A stretch of DNA of 6,118 nucleotides from Alphaproteobacteria bacterium UBA2954 (GCA_002348585.1 DEBO01000037.1:9615-15732); one strand, 5' to 3'; shown: positions 1-6,118, numbered from the stretch's first letter. Notes: a model not told the origin generated them from the letters alone. Translations and numbers: made by a program.

Positions 1-959
1 ATTTCCGGACAGGATGCGATCAAATGAACACCAGGCAGATGACCCAGTCCCGTCTCATGCATATCACCGCCATAACAGGACCAGCCGGCCTTCACTGCTA
101 TCTGTGCAGTCTTTCTTGCTCTGCTGATTCCCCCGGATTTCATTACCTTTATTGAAACGCCTCCAGCGATGTCCTGACTTATGGCCTTTTTTACATCTTC
201 TGGGCCAAAAACACTCTCATCAGCGAGCAAAAGCACAGGGCATTGTCTATTGATTTCAGCCATGGTTTCATAATCATGCGCACGAACAGGCTGTTCTATG
301 AAATCAGGCTCAAAGGTGGCTAGATCCAGCGTTCTACTGAGCCCTTCTTCGGCTTCAAGCCCCTGATTGAAATCAATACGGAGAGATAATTCTGGATGAT
401 TTTTGCGAATATATTCACAGCGCATTATATCAAACTGATGCGATTTAAAGCCTGTTTTCAGTTTAATCAGGCGCACCCCATCTGCAGATATTTTCTGCAA
501 GAGCTGCTTATCCTCCTCAAAATCCGGATTTGCAATAGAGACAGATAAAGGAATGCGGGCTTGCGACTTTTGTCCGAATAAAGCCCAGACAGGCTGATTT
601 AGAATTTTTCCTTCCAGATCAAGAAGCGAACTTTCGAGTGCGGCTTTCGCCTCTGTAGCATGCGCGATTGCATAAAGCGCGGCGCCCATGATTTGTTCAC
701 GTTCACTAACCATCCTGCCCAAAATTAACGGGCGCAGATAACGTGACAAGGCATAGTAGCTCGCTTCTGGAGAGCCTGTAAATACGGACCAGCATGCCGC
801 CTCACCCCAGCCTTCCTGACCGCCCTCGCTTGTCAACCTCAACAGCACAACCTCAAAACCACCTTCGATATCACCTATGCCGTGGCTTCTTGTTGACACA
901 ACGGGAACCCGAATATGCCAAACCTTAACATCCGTGATTTTCTGGAGCAGTTCTGACAT
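1..959 (-). CDS. Enolase-superfamily enzyme, MLE subgroup (racemase/epimerase or dehydratase), C-terminus cut by window edge
   Basis: I translated this frame by hand from the ATG at 959 down to base 1; it stays open for 319 codons and runs off the left edge. The N-terminal capping domain is about residues 1-130, followed by the beta/alpha barrel. Superfamily catalytic features are all visible: the KxK pair K166/K168 (IKLKTG), the metal ligands D196 (RIDFNQ), E222 (FIEQP) and D247 (LLADES), and the opposing lysine K271 (SIKVMKSGG). The D247-to-K271 spacing of 24 is as in muconate cycloisomerases. A barrel-end motif GGDMHETGLGHL is at 298-308. Two opposed lysines point to proton abstraction alpha to a carboxylate, giving epimerisation, cycloisomerisation or dehydration. 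The closing motif and the N-terminal RSHGIG loop recall, from memory, the cis-3-hydroxy-L-proline dehydratase type; that is a hypothesis only. The usual family length is about 360-400 aa, so some 40-80 residues are missing. The start overlaps the preceding gene's stop as TAATG, and only a weak SD (TGGG) is seen, so translation is probably coupled. Confidence 0.9.
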   Translation of the reverse strand, partial: MSELLQKITDVKVWHIRVPVVSTRSHGIGDIEGGFEVVLLRLTSEGGQEGWGEAACWSVFTGSPEASYYALSRYLRPLILGRMVSEREQIMGAALYAIAHATEAKAALESSLLDLEGKILNQPVWALFGQKSQARIPLSVSIANPDFEEDKQLLQKISADGVRLIKLKTGFKSHQFDIMRCEYIRKNHPELSLRIDFNQGLEAEEGLSRTLDLATFEPDFIEQPVRAHDYETMAEINRQCPVLLLADESVFGPEDVKKAISQDIAGGVSIKVMKSGGISRARKTAQIAVKAGWSCYGGDMHETGLGHLPGVHLIASCPE

Positions 960-2665
960 TATGCGACCCATTCGCTTACAGGAGCATTCGCCTCATGAAG
1001 CGGCTGACTGATGATATCCACGAGGGCAGGGCCATCATGAGACAGGACTTCTGCAATGACACTTCGTAGTTCAGAAGGCTTGTTAGCACGCCAGCTTTTC
1101 ACGCCAAACGCAGACGCCACTGCGGCATGATCTGTCTCTCCGAAATCAACATTGTAAAACCGTTTATCAAAGCCTGAATTCTGACCAGCCTTAATCCAAC
1201 CAAATGTATTATTTGAAAAAACAAGCATCTTAATTGGCAACTGATAACGTACTATTGTTTCAAGCTCACCGCATGAAAAATTAAATGAGCCATCACCCAT
1301 AACAGACAATACAGTTGCATTGGGCCGGCCAACCTGCGCGCCAATAGCCGCCGCCAAAGAATAGCCAAGAGCGCCATGAGCTCGATTTGTAATGAAATGC
1401 CGGCCAGCAACAGGCCATCTGTAATGCGCAGAAAAATACGGACATGGTGTGCCGGGATCAGCACAGATAACAGCATCTTTAGGCAGAATGTCCATCAAAG
1501 ACGCGACCACAGCTTCAGGCTTTATCGGCGAATCTGATGATGTAGCTAGAGCCTCAAAATCCCTTACTTTCGTCTCCCACGCAGAAGCAGAACGGACAAG
1601 ACCTTTGTTTCTGTTTTCTGCGCCATCAAGACATTTTGACAATTCTGCAAGCGCTAGTTTTGCATCTGAAACGATACCTACATCTGTTTTATAATTGGCC
1701 CCAATAACGTCAGGGTCAGAATCAATATGAATAATCTTCACGCCAGGCTTTGGCGACCGCCATCTCTCTGTTGTTACGGACCCCGCTCGGCAGCCGATAA
1801 ATAAAATTACATCCGATTCATCAACAACCTGACGTGTTGACGGCACACCACCGTTTGATCCCACCACACCCAGCGCAAGCGGCGCATGTTCAGCAACAAC
1901 CCCTTGCCCAGATACTGTAGTTGCAATAGGAATTTCCAAAAGCTCAGCGAGTTTATAAAGCTCTTCATAAGCGCCAGAAATAACAGGTCCACCCCCACAA
2001 ATGATTAGCGCATTTTCCGCCTCGCGCAGAATAGCCGCCGCATCTTCAAATTTATCTTTCGTGTCCAAAAGCCTCTCAGCTGGGAAATAGGCGTGTCGTT
2101 TTTCAGCCCAAATCTGTTGTTCATCCAGCGTGATTTTTTGCGTATCAAAAGGAAATGCCAAGTGAACAGCGCCAGGCCTGCCTGTCGTCATCGTTCTGAA
2201 CGCCTTTCTAACTGCTGAAGGCAGGCCGGCCGCGTCATCTAACGATGTGTTCCACTTTGTTACAGGCTTGAACAGAGCTACTTGATCCAATTCTGTTAAA
2301 GGATATTTGCCGCGGCTAGTAGTCGCAACATCTGTTGTAATAGCGAGAATCGGAATAGAGCTTTCATTAGCCTCGACCAGTCCAGGTAATATATACGTGG
2401 CCCCGCCCCCTGAAGGGCCCTCACAAATGCCCGGTTTACCGGTCACCCGGGCATAACCGTCAGCCATGTAGGCGGCGTGCCTCTCATCGCGCGTAAGATA
2501 GTGAACGATATCATGGTCTAGTCTGGCCAGCGCATCATAAAAGGGCAGAGTTGTGTCACCGCAGAGGCCAAAAATATGTTTCACATCATAAGCCTGCAGC
2601 ATACGGACCATAGCTTCTGCTCCGCTCAACATGTTCCCTCTGGAAATATTTCCTGTGCTTTCCAT
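959..2665 (-). CDS. ThDP-dependent acetolactate-synthase-like enzyme (568 aa), substrate unassigned
   Basis: This encodes a cytoplasmic thiamine-diphosphate enzyme of the acetolactate synthase/2-oxo-acid decarboxylase family, with the usual three domains. The N-terminal PYR domain (about 12-180) carries the catalytic glutamate E61 in RDERHAAYMADGYAR. The central domain (about 200-345) has RAGSVTTERW and IIHIDSDP. The C-terminal PP domain (about 380-560) has the ThDP/Mg motif starting GDGSF at 457-461 and ending NN at 485-486. The reading frame is open to 2731, but the ATG at 2665 is chosen because GAGGG lies 7 nt upstream and the extra 22 residues are not family-like. The length is normal for the family. 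The ALS loop around the phenylalanine-glutamine pair reads LTELDQ here, and no small regulatory subunit gene is adjacent, so a biosynthetic IlvB role is unlikely. A catabolic 2-oxo-acid decarboxylase or carboligase is more plausible, given the coupled enolase-type gene downstream. The exact reaction is unknown. Confidence 0.93.
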   Translation of the reverse strand: MESTGNISRGNMLSGAEAMVRMLQAYDVKHIFGLCGDTTLPFYDALARLDHDIVHYLTRDERHAAYMADGYARVTGKPGICEGPSGGGATYILPGLVEANESSIPILAITTDVATTSRGKYPLTELDQVALFKPVTKWNTSLDDAAGLPSAVRKAFRTMTTGRPGAVHLAFPFDTQKITLDEQQIWAEKRHAYFPAERLLDTKDKFEDAAAILREAENALIICGGGPVISGAYEELYKLAELLEIPIATTVSGQGVVAEHAPLALGVVGSNGGVPSTRQVVDESDVILFIGCRAGSVTTERWRSPKPGVKIIHIDSDPDVIGANYKTDVGIVSDAKLALAELSKCLDGAENRNKGLVRSASAWETKVRDFEALATSSDSPIKPEAVVASLMDILPKDAVICADPGTPCPYFSAHYRWPVAGRHFITNRAHGALGYSLAAAIGAQVGRPNATVLSVMGDGSFNFSCGELETIVRYQLPIKMLVFSNNTFGWIKAGQNSGFDKRFYNVDFGETDHAAVASAFGVKSWRANKPSELRSVIAEVLSHDGPALVDIISQPLHEANAPVSEWVA

Positions 2666-2672
2666 TTCTGAT

Positions 2673-2677
2673 CCCTC
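2673..2677 (-). promoter_or_regulatory. Shine-Dalgarno site that sets the ThDP-enzyme start
   Basis: On the minus strand GAGGG is followed by a 7-nt spacer (ATCAGAA) and then ATG at 2665. This is the strongest ribosome-binding site in the window. It supports the internal ATG over the longer open frame beginning at 2731, whose start would lie inside the divergent control region. Confidence 0.75.
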
Positions 2678-2701
2678 GCTTGTTGCCGAAAATAAAGTTA
2701 A

Positions 2702-2723
2702 TGTCAGATATGAGAATTTGACA
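2702..2723. repeat. Inverted repeat TGTCA-N12-TGACA, candidate operator
   Basis: TGTCA at 2702-2706 is the reverse complement of TGACA at 2719-2723. A further TGACA copy lies at 2743-2747, touching the racemase ATG. The right half of the repeat overlaps the candidate minus-strand -35 box. The arms are only 5 bp, so chance occurrence is quite possible. An overlapping looser dyad, TTGnnAnnTnnCAA, sits at 2718-2731. No regulator gene is in the window to assign a family. Confidence 0.3.
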
Positions 2724-2746
2724 AGTTGCAATAAAAGAGAGCTGAC

Positions 2747-3463
2747 ATGTTAGTTTCAGGCGGAAAATCAATTTACGGAGCGCGAATTGGCATACTGATG
2801 CTGGAAGCACAGTTTCCGCGTATCCCCGGTGATATGGGCAATGCGGAAACATGGCCGTTCCCTGTGCTCTATAAAGTAGTGAGAGGCGCGACCCCGGACC
2901 GCGTTGTGCGAAAGAATGCTGAAGGCACGCTAAACAGATTTATTGCTGCCGCTGAAGAGCTGGTGTCTGCCGGCGCGGATGCGGTCACCACCAATTGTGG
3001 GTTTTTATCTATTTTTCAAAAAGAACTCTCAGCTGCTGTAAGAGTTCCTGTTCTTACCTCTTCATTAATGCAGGTCAACACAGTAAACATGCTGCTTCCA
3101 GAAAGCAAAAAGGCCGGCATACTGACGATTTCAAAGTCAACTTTAAGTGACGCGCATCTTACTGCCGCAAATGTGCCGTCAGACACCCCCATCGGCACAA
3201 CAGAAGATGGCGCTGAATTCAGCAATGTCATCCTGAATGATGAGCTGCAGTTGAATATTGAATTGGCAAGGATGGATAATATCAATGCCGCTTTGAAGAT
3301 GAAGACAGAACATTCTAATCTGGGCGCGATCATACTTGAATGCACAAATATGTGTCCCTATGCCAAAGATATACAAGAAGCAGTCGGACTACCGGTATTC
3401 TCTATCGTGAACTTTGTGCAGTGGTTGCATGCTGGACTTAAACCCACCCGCTTCCTCAGCTAG
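2747..3463 (+). CDS. Aspartate/glutamate (hydantoin-type) racemase family protein, 238 aa
   Basis: This is a cofactor-independent two-cysteine racemase-fold protein, expected in the cytoplasm. The N-terminus GARIGILMLEAQFPR (11-25) followed by IPGDMGN and TWPFPV is the typical opening of uncharacterised Asp/Glu racemase family members found next to catabolic genes. The first catalytic cysteine is C84 in TTNCGF and the second is C199 in LECTN; an additional C203 follows. Family members interconvert enantiomers by two-base chemistry at these cysteines, on amino acids, hydantoins or maleate-like diacids; the substrate here cannot be read. The full frame from ATG 2747 is kept because AGAGAG lies 5 nt upstream and the length is normal. 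A later M18 would cut into the first strand. It is transcribed away from the ThDP gene and ends 7 nt before the convergent dehydrogenase stop. The neighbouring DadA-like enzyme makes supply of a D-amino acid the most natural role (inference). Confidence 0.9.
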   Translation: MLVSGGKSIYGARIGILMLEAQFPRIPGDMGNAETWPFPVLYKVVRGATPDRVVRKNAEGTLNRFIAAAEELVSAGADAVTTNCGFLSIFQKELSAAVRVPVLTSSLMQVNTVNMLLPESKKAGILTISKSTLSDAHLTAANVPSDTPIGTTEDGAEFSNVILNDELQLNIELARMDNINAALKMKTEHSNLGAIILECTNMCPYAKDIQEAVGLPVFSIVNFVQWLHAGLKPTRFLS

Positions 3464-3470
3464 GATGGCT

Positions 3471-4712
3471 TTAAGCAGAAAATCTGTCTGGGCGATAAGG
3501 GCTTAAATCCAGATTTGTTGGGTTTTGGGTGATGATATCTGAGAGGATTTTGCCTGACTTGGCCCCACCTGTCAGACCAAGGTGCTGATGGCCAAATGCG
3601 GTGTAGATTTCTCGGTCAGCAGACACCTGTCCAAGCATTGGCAATGAATCTGTTATCGCTGGCCTGTGGCCCAACCACTCCTCTATCTCATCATATTTCA
3701 GGTCGCCGAATAATGCTTCTATATGCGTGCGTAGCATTTTAATCGGCCCGTCTTCAGGTCCTGCCTTCGTGCCGCCAAACTCGACCACACCTGCACAGCG
3801 GATACGGCCTTTCATCGGGGTAACTGCAAACTTTCCTGAAGCCACCATCATCGGGTTAATTGGATATCTCTCAGGTGATGTCAGCTCTATATGATACCCC
3901 CTCTCACTTTCCATGGGCACCTTTATACCCATCTTCTCCATAAAGGGGCGTGACCAGACACCAGCAGTTAAAACCAATTTTTCTGCTGACATCTTCCCTG
4001 AAGACGAATTAAGAAACGGTTTGCCAGTATTGTCCTGTCCCAAACCCATCACATCTGCAACAACAAGCTCACCTCCTGACTCCTCAAAATGCCGGGCTAG
4101 AGCTTTTACATAAGCCCCCGGGTCAGTAATCATGCCATGCTGTTTACATCTGACCACAGTATGAAATTTACCTGCATAGAGGGGATCTGTTTTTGCGTAG
4201 TCCTCCCCACTTTCAACTTGAAACTCAAAGCCCAGTTGTTTGCGTAACGTCCAACTAGACTGCTCTCCGAGATAACGCGTTTCAGTATCATATCCAAAAC
4301 AGTAATCAGCATCCTTTATAAAGGCTTCTGCTGGCGTACCGTTTGCCAGCGTCTTGTGCTGTTCAACTGAATCGTAGATCAGAGGCAGCATGCCTTTGGC
4401 ATAGATGCTCACATCCTTTTCTGTACATTTTTTCAGATAATTGAACAGGAAAGGCGCGAGTTTCGGTAGATAGCGCCATCGCAAAAATAAGGGCGAGTTC
4501 TTATCCAGAAGCATAAAAGGGGCTTTTTTCCAAAGTCCAGGTGTTGTCACAGGAATTACACCGCCAGCAGCAAGAACACCTGCATTGCCAAAAGATGTTC
4601 CGCTGGCTGGGCCTACCTTATCAATGAGGGTCACACGATAGCCTGCACGTTGCAGCCAAATGGATGTTGATACACCAACAATGCCGGCACCTAAAACAAT
4701 AATTTGAGCCAT
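3471..4712 (-). CDS. FAD-dependent D-amino-acid dehydrogenase/oxidase (DadA-like), 413 aa
   Basis: This is a DAO-superfamily flavoenzyme that oxidises a D-amino or imino acid to the imine/2-oxo acid, usually passing electrons to the respiratory chain at the inner membrane. The N-terminal Rossmann dinucleotide site GAGIVG is at 8-13, with the ribose-binding acid D31 at the end of strand 2. FGNAG (42-46) and ERGYHIEL (270-277) are DadA-type substrate-domain motifs. The C-terminal GHRPAITDSLPMLG (348-361) and GHQHLGLTGG (374-383) complete the FAD site. No transmembrane segment or signal peptide is apparent. The length is typical (410-440 aa). The ATG at 4712 is right because the glycine motif starts at residue 8. 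Its Shine-Dalgarno is poor: AGGAAG lies 15 nt upstream and GTGAG 11 nt upstream. The family includes D-hydroxyproline and glycine/sarcosine-like oxidases, so the exact substrate is open. It is on the same strand as the M81 gene upstream and convergent with the racemase gene. Confidence 0.92.
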   Translation of the reverse strand: MAQIIVLGAGIVGVSTSIWLQRAGYRVTLIDKVGPASGTSFGNAGVLAAGGVIPVTTPGLWKKAPFMLLDKNSPLFLRWRYLPKLAPFLFNYLKKCTEKDVSIYAKGMLPLIYDSVEQHKTLANGTPAEAFIKDADYCFGYDTETRYLGEQSSWTLRKQLGFEFQVESGEDYAKTDPLYAGKFHTVVRCKQHGMITDPGAYVKALARHFEESGGELVVADVMGLGQDNTGKPFLNSSSGKMSAEKLVLTAGVWSRPFMEKMGIKVPMESERGYHIELTSPERYPINPMMVASGKFAVTPMKGRIRCAGVVEFGGTKAGPEDGPIKMLRTHIEALFGDLKYDEIEEWLGHRPAITDSLPMLGQVSADREIYTAFGHQHLGLTGGAKSGKILSDIITQNPTNLDLSPYRPDRFSA

Positions 4713-4770
4713 AATCTGTTCTGCTCACTTCCTGTGAATAGCCATCCGATAAGGCTGGCAAAAACAGATT
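4713..4770 (-). promoter_or_regulatory. Predicted nested stem-loop in the leader of the DadA-like gene
   Basis: Read on the minus strand, AATCTGTTTT (4770-4761) can pair with AGAACAGATT (4722-4713) over 10 bp with one G-U pair. The right arm ends immediately before the ATG. Inside lies a second hairpin, GCCAGCC (4759-4753), loop TTATC, GGATGGC (4747-4741), with one mismatch. The purine-rich AGGAAGTGAG (4733-4724), the only Shine-Dalgarno candidate, sits single-stranded between the inner hairpin and the outer right arm. This could tune translation, but it is a hand-found fold with no energy calculation. Confidence 0.3.
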
Positions 4771-4822
4771 CGTTCCGCAATAAAAAAGAGTTACATACAG
4801 GCAGGAAATTTCACAACTTTAC
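4771..4822. other. Remaining intergenic DNA between the M81 gene and the DadA-like leader
   Basis: This is the upstream half of the 110-nt gap. It is AT-rich, with a T6 run on the minus strand in the 4781-4790 block. A small palindrome GAAATTTC occurs near the M81 stop, but it is not followed directly by a T-tract, so I do not call a terminator. No small gene or strong promoter is seen. Co-transcription of the M81 and DadA-like genes is possible but not shown. Confidence 0.4.
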
Positions 4823-6118
4823 TTATGATATCCAAACAGCATCCCTATCAAACGGGAAACTTGGTCTCCGGATGTGACTGAAGGAAAAGCGGTCAAGAAC
4901 CGGCGAAGTCAAACCGCCTGTATCCACCTCTATTGTTTGAGCGTCTGAAAACCAGGGGGCAAACCCTGCCCTAAAATGACCTCTGGACTTCACAACAACA
5001 GATTGCGCAGTTGCAATATCTTCACCAAACATTTCAAAAAATATTGGGTCTGCTGTCTGCGCCCGATCCGAAATGACAACTACTTTTATGCCGTCAATTT
5101 GCAACAGTGCAGATGAGCCCAAATGCAACTGACGACCAGCCAGCATACCTAAACGGCCCACGACATGTCCATCAGAGAGAGCGATTACTTTTGCCTCAAC
5201 CTTTAATGCAACATCCCAGGCTTCCCATGGAGCACTGCCTTTTTTCCGGTTGAACTTAGCGGTAAATTCAGAGCCTATGCCGGCATTATGGGCGTCAGTT
5301 GCAAGTGCAGGATCAAAAAATGAGCCATAAAGAACATTGCAAGCTGAAGCTGAAATTAACGCAGACAAAAACGCAGTTGCCCGGCCAGAGCCGCCGCCGC
5401 CTGGGTTGTCTCCTGCTTCTGAGAAAATCAGCGGTTGTCTTGTCTGATCGTGGATCTGGGCCATTGCATCAGCTAGAGGCGTAAGACCCCGAATAAATTG
5501 CTGGCGTTTATTCCAAGCCATTTGGGCTATTTCATTCGCAAGATGATGAGCCTTTTGGTAATCCTCTGCCGCAGTGACAACAACCGACACGCCATTTTCC
5601 GGCACATCAGAAAAGGCGAAATTACCAAATACTGAAACATTCATAATTGCACCCGCAAGCTCAGCTTGGCGTCTTTGTCCAAAATCAATAACTTCGCCAT
5701 AAGGACCGCTAGCTGTCAAAAGTGCAATAGACGATGGTACAAGAGGCAATTTGACATGTGCAATTTTTGGCTCAACCTGACTTGCCAAGATGCACCTTAA
5801 AGCGAAGGCTGTTTCCTGGCCACGTTGTGCCATGTCGACATGGGGGTTTGTTCTGTAGCCGCAAATAAAATTAGCAGAGTTACACAAATCATCTGAAATA
5901 TTGGCATGAAGATCTAGCGTCATGACCAATGGAATATGTGGCCCCAATTTTTTGCGCAATCGTTTAACCAATTCACCATCAGGGTCATCTAAATGTTCAG
6001 CCACCATAGCACCATGCTGACACAGATAAACAGCATCAATAGGTGATTGCAGTTCAGAAAAAACGAAATCACAAAAATCTTCAAACACATGTTCTTTGAC
6101 AGGCCCAAGCGGGTGAGA
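4823..6118 (-). CDS. M81 family (MlrC-like) metallohydrolase, N-terminus cut by window edge
   Basis: This encodes a zinc-type hydrolase of the M81/MlrC family, named for a linear-microcystin-degrading peptidase; most members have unknown substrates. The frame continues upstream of the in-frame GTG at 6088 (the codons before it read SHPLGPVKEH) to the right edge, so that GTG is internal and about 50-80 residues are missing. Of 431 visible residues, the N-terminal catalytic domain shows VYLCQHGAM (30-38), the probable metal motif LDLHAN with D69 and H71, and H93 in YRTNPHVDM. The D-x-H-x21-H spacing matches the family. The glycine-rich SEAGDNPGGGGSGRA (233-247) and the C-terminal domain with IDGIKVVVISDRAQTADP and VVVKSRGHFRAGFAP complete the MlrC architecture. 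It is soluble, with no membrane segments seen. It is on the same strand as the DadA-like gene, which begins 110 nt downstream. A role releasing an amino or imino acid for the other enzymes is inference. Confidence 0.9.
   Translation of the reverse strand, partial: SHPLGPVKEHVFEDFCDFVFSELQSPIDAVYLCQHGAMVAEHLDDPDGELVKRLRKKLGPHIPLVMTLDLHANISDDLCNSANFICGYRTNPHVDMAQRGQETAFALRCILASQVEPKIAHVKLPLVPSSIALLTASGPYGEVIDFGQRRQAELAGAIMNVSVFGNFAFSDVPENGVSVVVTAAEDYQKAHHLANEIAQMAWNKRQQFIRGLTPLADAMAQIHDQTRQPLIFSEAGDNPGGGGSGRATAFLSALISASACNVLYGSFFDPALATDAHNAGIGSEFTAKFNRKKGSAPWEAWDVALKVEAKVIALSDGHVVGRLGMLAGRQLHLGSSALLQIDGIKVVVISDRAQTADPIFFEMFGEDIATAQSVVVKSRGHFRAGFAPWFSDAQTIEVDTGGLTSPVLDRFSFSHIRRPSFPFDRDAVWIS

Larger units (their letters stand above)
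2666..2746. promoter_or_regulatory. Divergent control region between the ThDP-enzyme gene and the racemase gene
   Basis: This 81-nt AT-rich gap separates two divergent start codons and must hold the signals for both unless one is read from farther away. On the minus strand, TTGTCA (2724-2719) followed 17 nt later by TTAACT (2701-2696) is a poor but usable sigma70-like pair for the ThDP gene. On the plus strand, a TTGCCG at 2683 with TATGAG at 2709 has a 20-nt spacer and is weak. The plus gene has an AGAGAG Shine-Dalgarno-like stretch at 2736-2741, 5 nt before its ATG. No convincing consensus promoter is present, which fits activator-dependent expression (inference). Confidence 0.5.

Noticed and set aside
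1252..1998. Frames on both strands inside the ThDP gene
   Set aside because: They are contained in a complete, motif-rich gene and are composition shadows.
2718..2723. Perfect TTGACA as a -35 box for the racemase gene
   Set aside because: A -10 box at normal spacing would fall on GCTGAC at the start codon; no TATAAT-like sequence is there.
2666..2731. 22-residue N-terminal extension of the ThDP enzyme in the open frame from 2731
   Set aside because: It lacks family similarity, lies over the divergent control region, and the internal ATG at 2665 has a well-placed GAGGG ribosome-binding site.
2586..2852. 88-residue minus-strand frame spanning the divergent region
   Set aside because: It overlaps the 5' ends of two well-supported genes and its translation has no recognisable family features; it is a shadow frame.
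3016..3376. Minus-strand frames antisense to the racemase gene
   Set aside because: They mirror a strongly supported gene on the plus strand and show no motifs or ribosome-binding site of their own.
3467..3510. Inverted repeat GGCTTTAAGC / GCTTAAATCC as a bidirectional terminator
   Set aside because: The 24-nt loop, a mismatch, location inside the last codons of the DadA-like gene, and no adjacent T-tract make it a poor terminator.
3913..4312. Short frames inside the DadA-like gene
   Set aside because: They lie within a complete gene with intact FAD motifs; no independent coding evidence.
4741..4765. Hairpin GCCATCC-GATAA-GGCTGGC as a terminator for the M81 gene
   Set aside because: On the minus strand the T-run precedes the hairpin rather than following it, and on the plus strand it is followed by A residues.
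5299..5484. Plus-strand 61-residue frame inside the M81 gene
   Set aside because: Antisense to the conserved glycine-rich MlrC segment; no coding signals.
6086..6088. GTG as the start of the M81 protein
   Set aside because: The frame stays open upstream to the window edge with family-like residues, and starting here would remove the first part of the catalytic domain.

Overview
The window is a compact block of five metabolic genes. It contains no rRNA, tRNA, mobile-element or CRISPR signal, and its base composition is moderate throughout. The protein families and their close wording (MlrC-type M81 protein, DadA-type FAD enzyme, Asp/Glu racemase family, acetolactate-synthase-like ThDP enzyme, enolase-superfamily enzyme) suggest a proteobacterium, most likely a free-living and possibly marine alphaproteobacterium. 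That assignment is inference, because no phylogenetic marker lies in the window.

Layout from left to right. At 1-959 (minus) is the first 319 codons of an enolase-superfamily enzyme of the muconate-lactonizing (MLE) subgroup; its C-terminus lies beyond the left edge. At 959-2665 (minus) is a ThDP-dependent acetolactate-synthase-like enzyme. Its TAA stop shares one base with the ATG of the enolase-type gene (TAATG), so the two form a tightly coupled operon. At 2666-2746 is an 81-nt divergent control region with short inverted repeats. At 2747-3463 (plus) is an Asp/Glu (hydantoin-type) racemase family protein. Only 7 nt later comes the convergent 3' end of a DadA-like FAD amino-acid dehydrogenase at 3471-4712 (minus). 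Its 110-nt upstream gap can form a nested stem-loop that ends directly at the start codon. At 4823-6118 (minus) is an M81/MlrC-like metallohydrolase whose N-terminus lies beyond the right edge.

How the genes may work together (inference). The M81 protein could hydrolyse an amide, peptide or lactam-like bond. The Asp/Glu-type racemase and/or the enolase-type enzyme could change the stereochemistry of, or dehydrate, the released amino acid or imino acid. The DadA-like flavoenzyme could oxidise the D-form to a 2-oxo or imino acid, and the ThDP enzyme could decarboxylate or ligate the resulting 2-oxo acid. The set reads as a catabolic route for an amino-acid-like compound, possibly a proline or hydroxyproline derivative. 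No transporter or regulator is visible that would name the substrate, and no single gene's substrate can be fixed from sequence alone.
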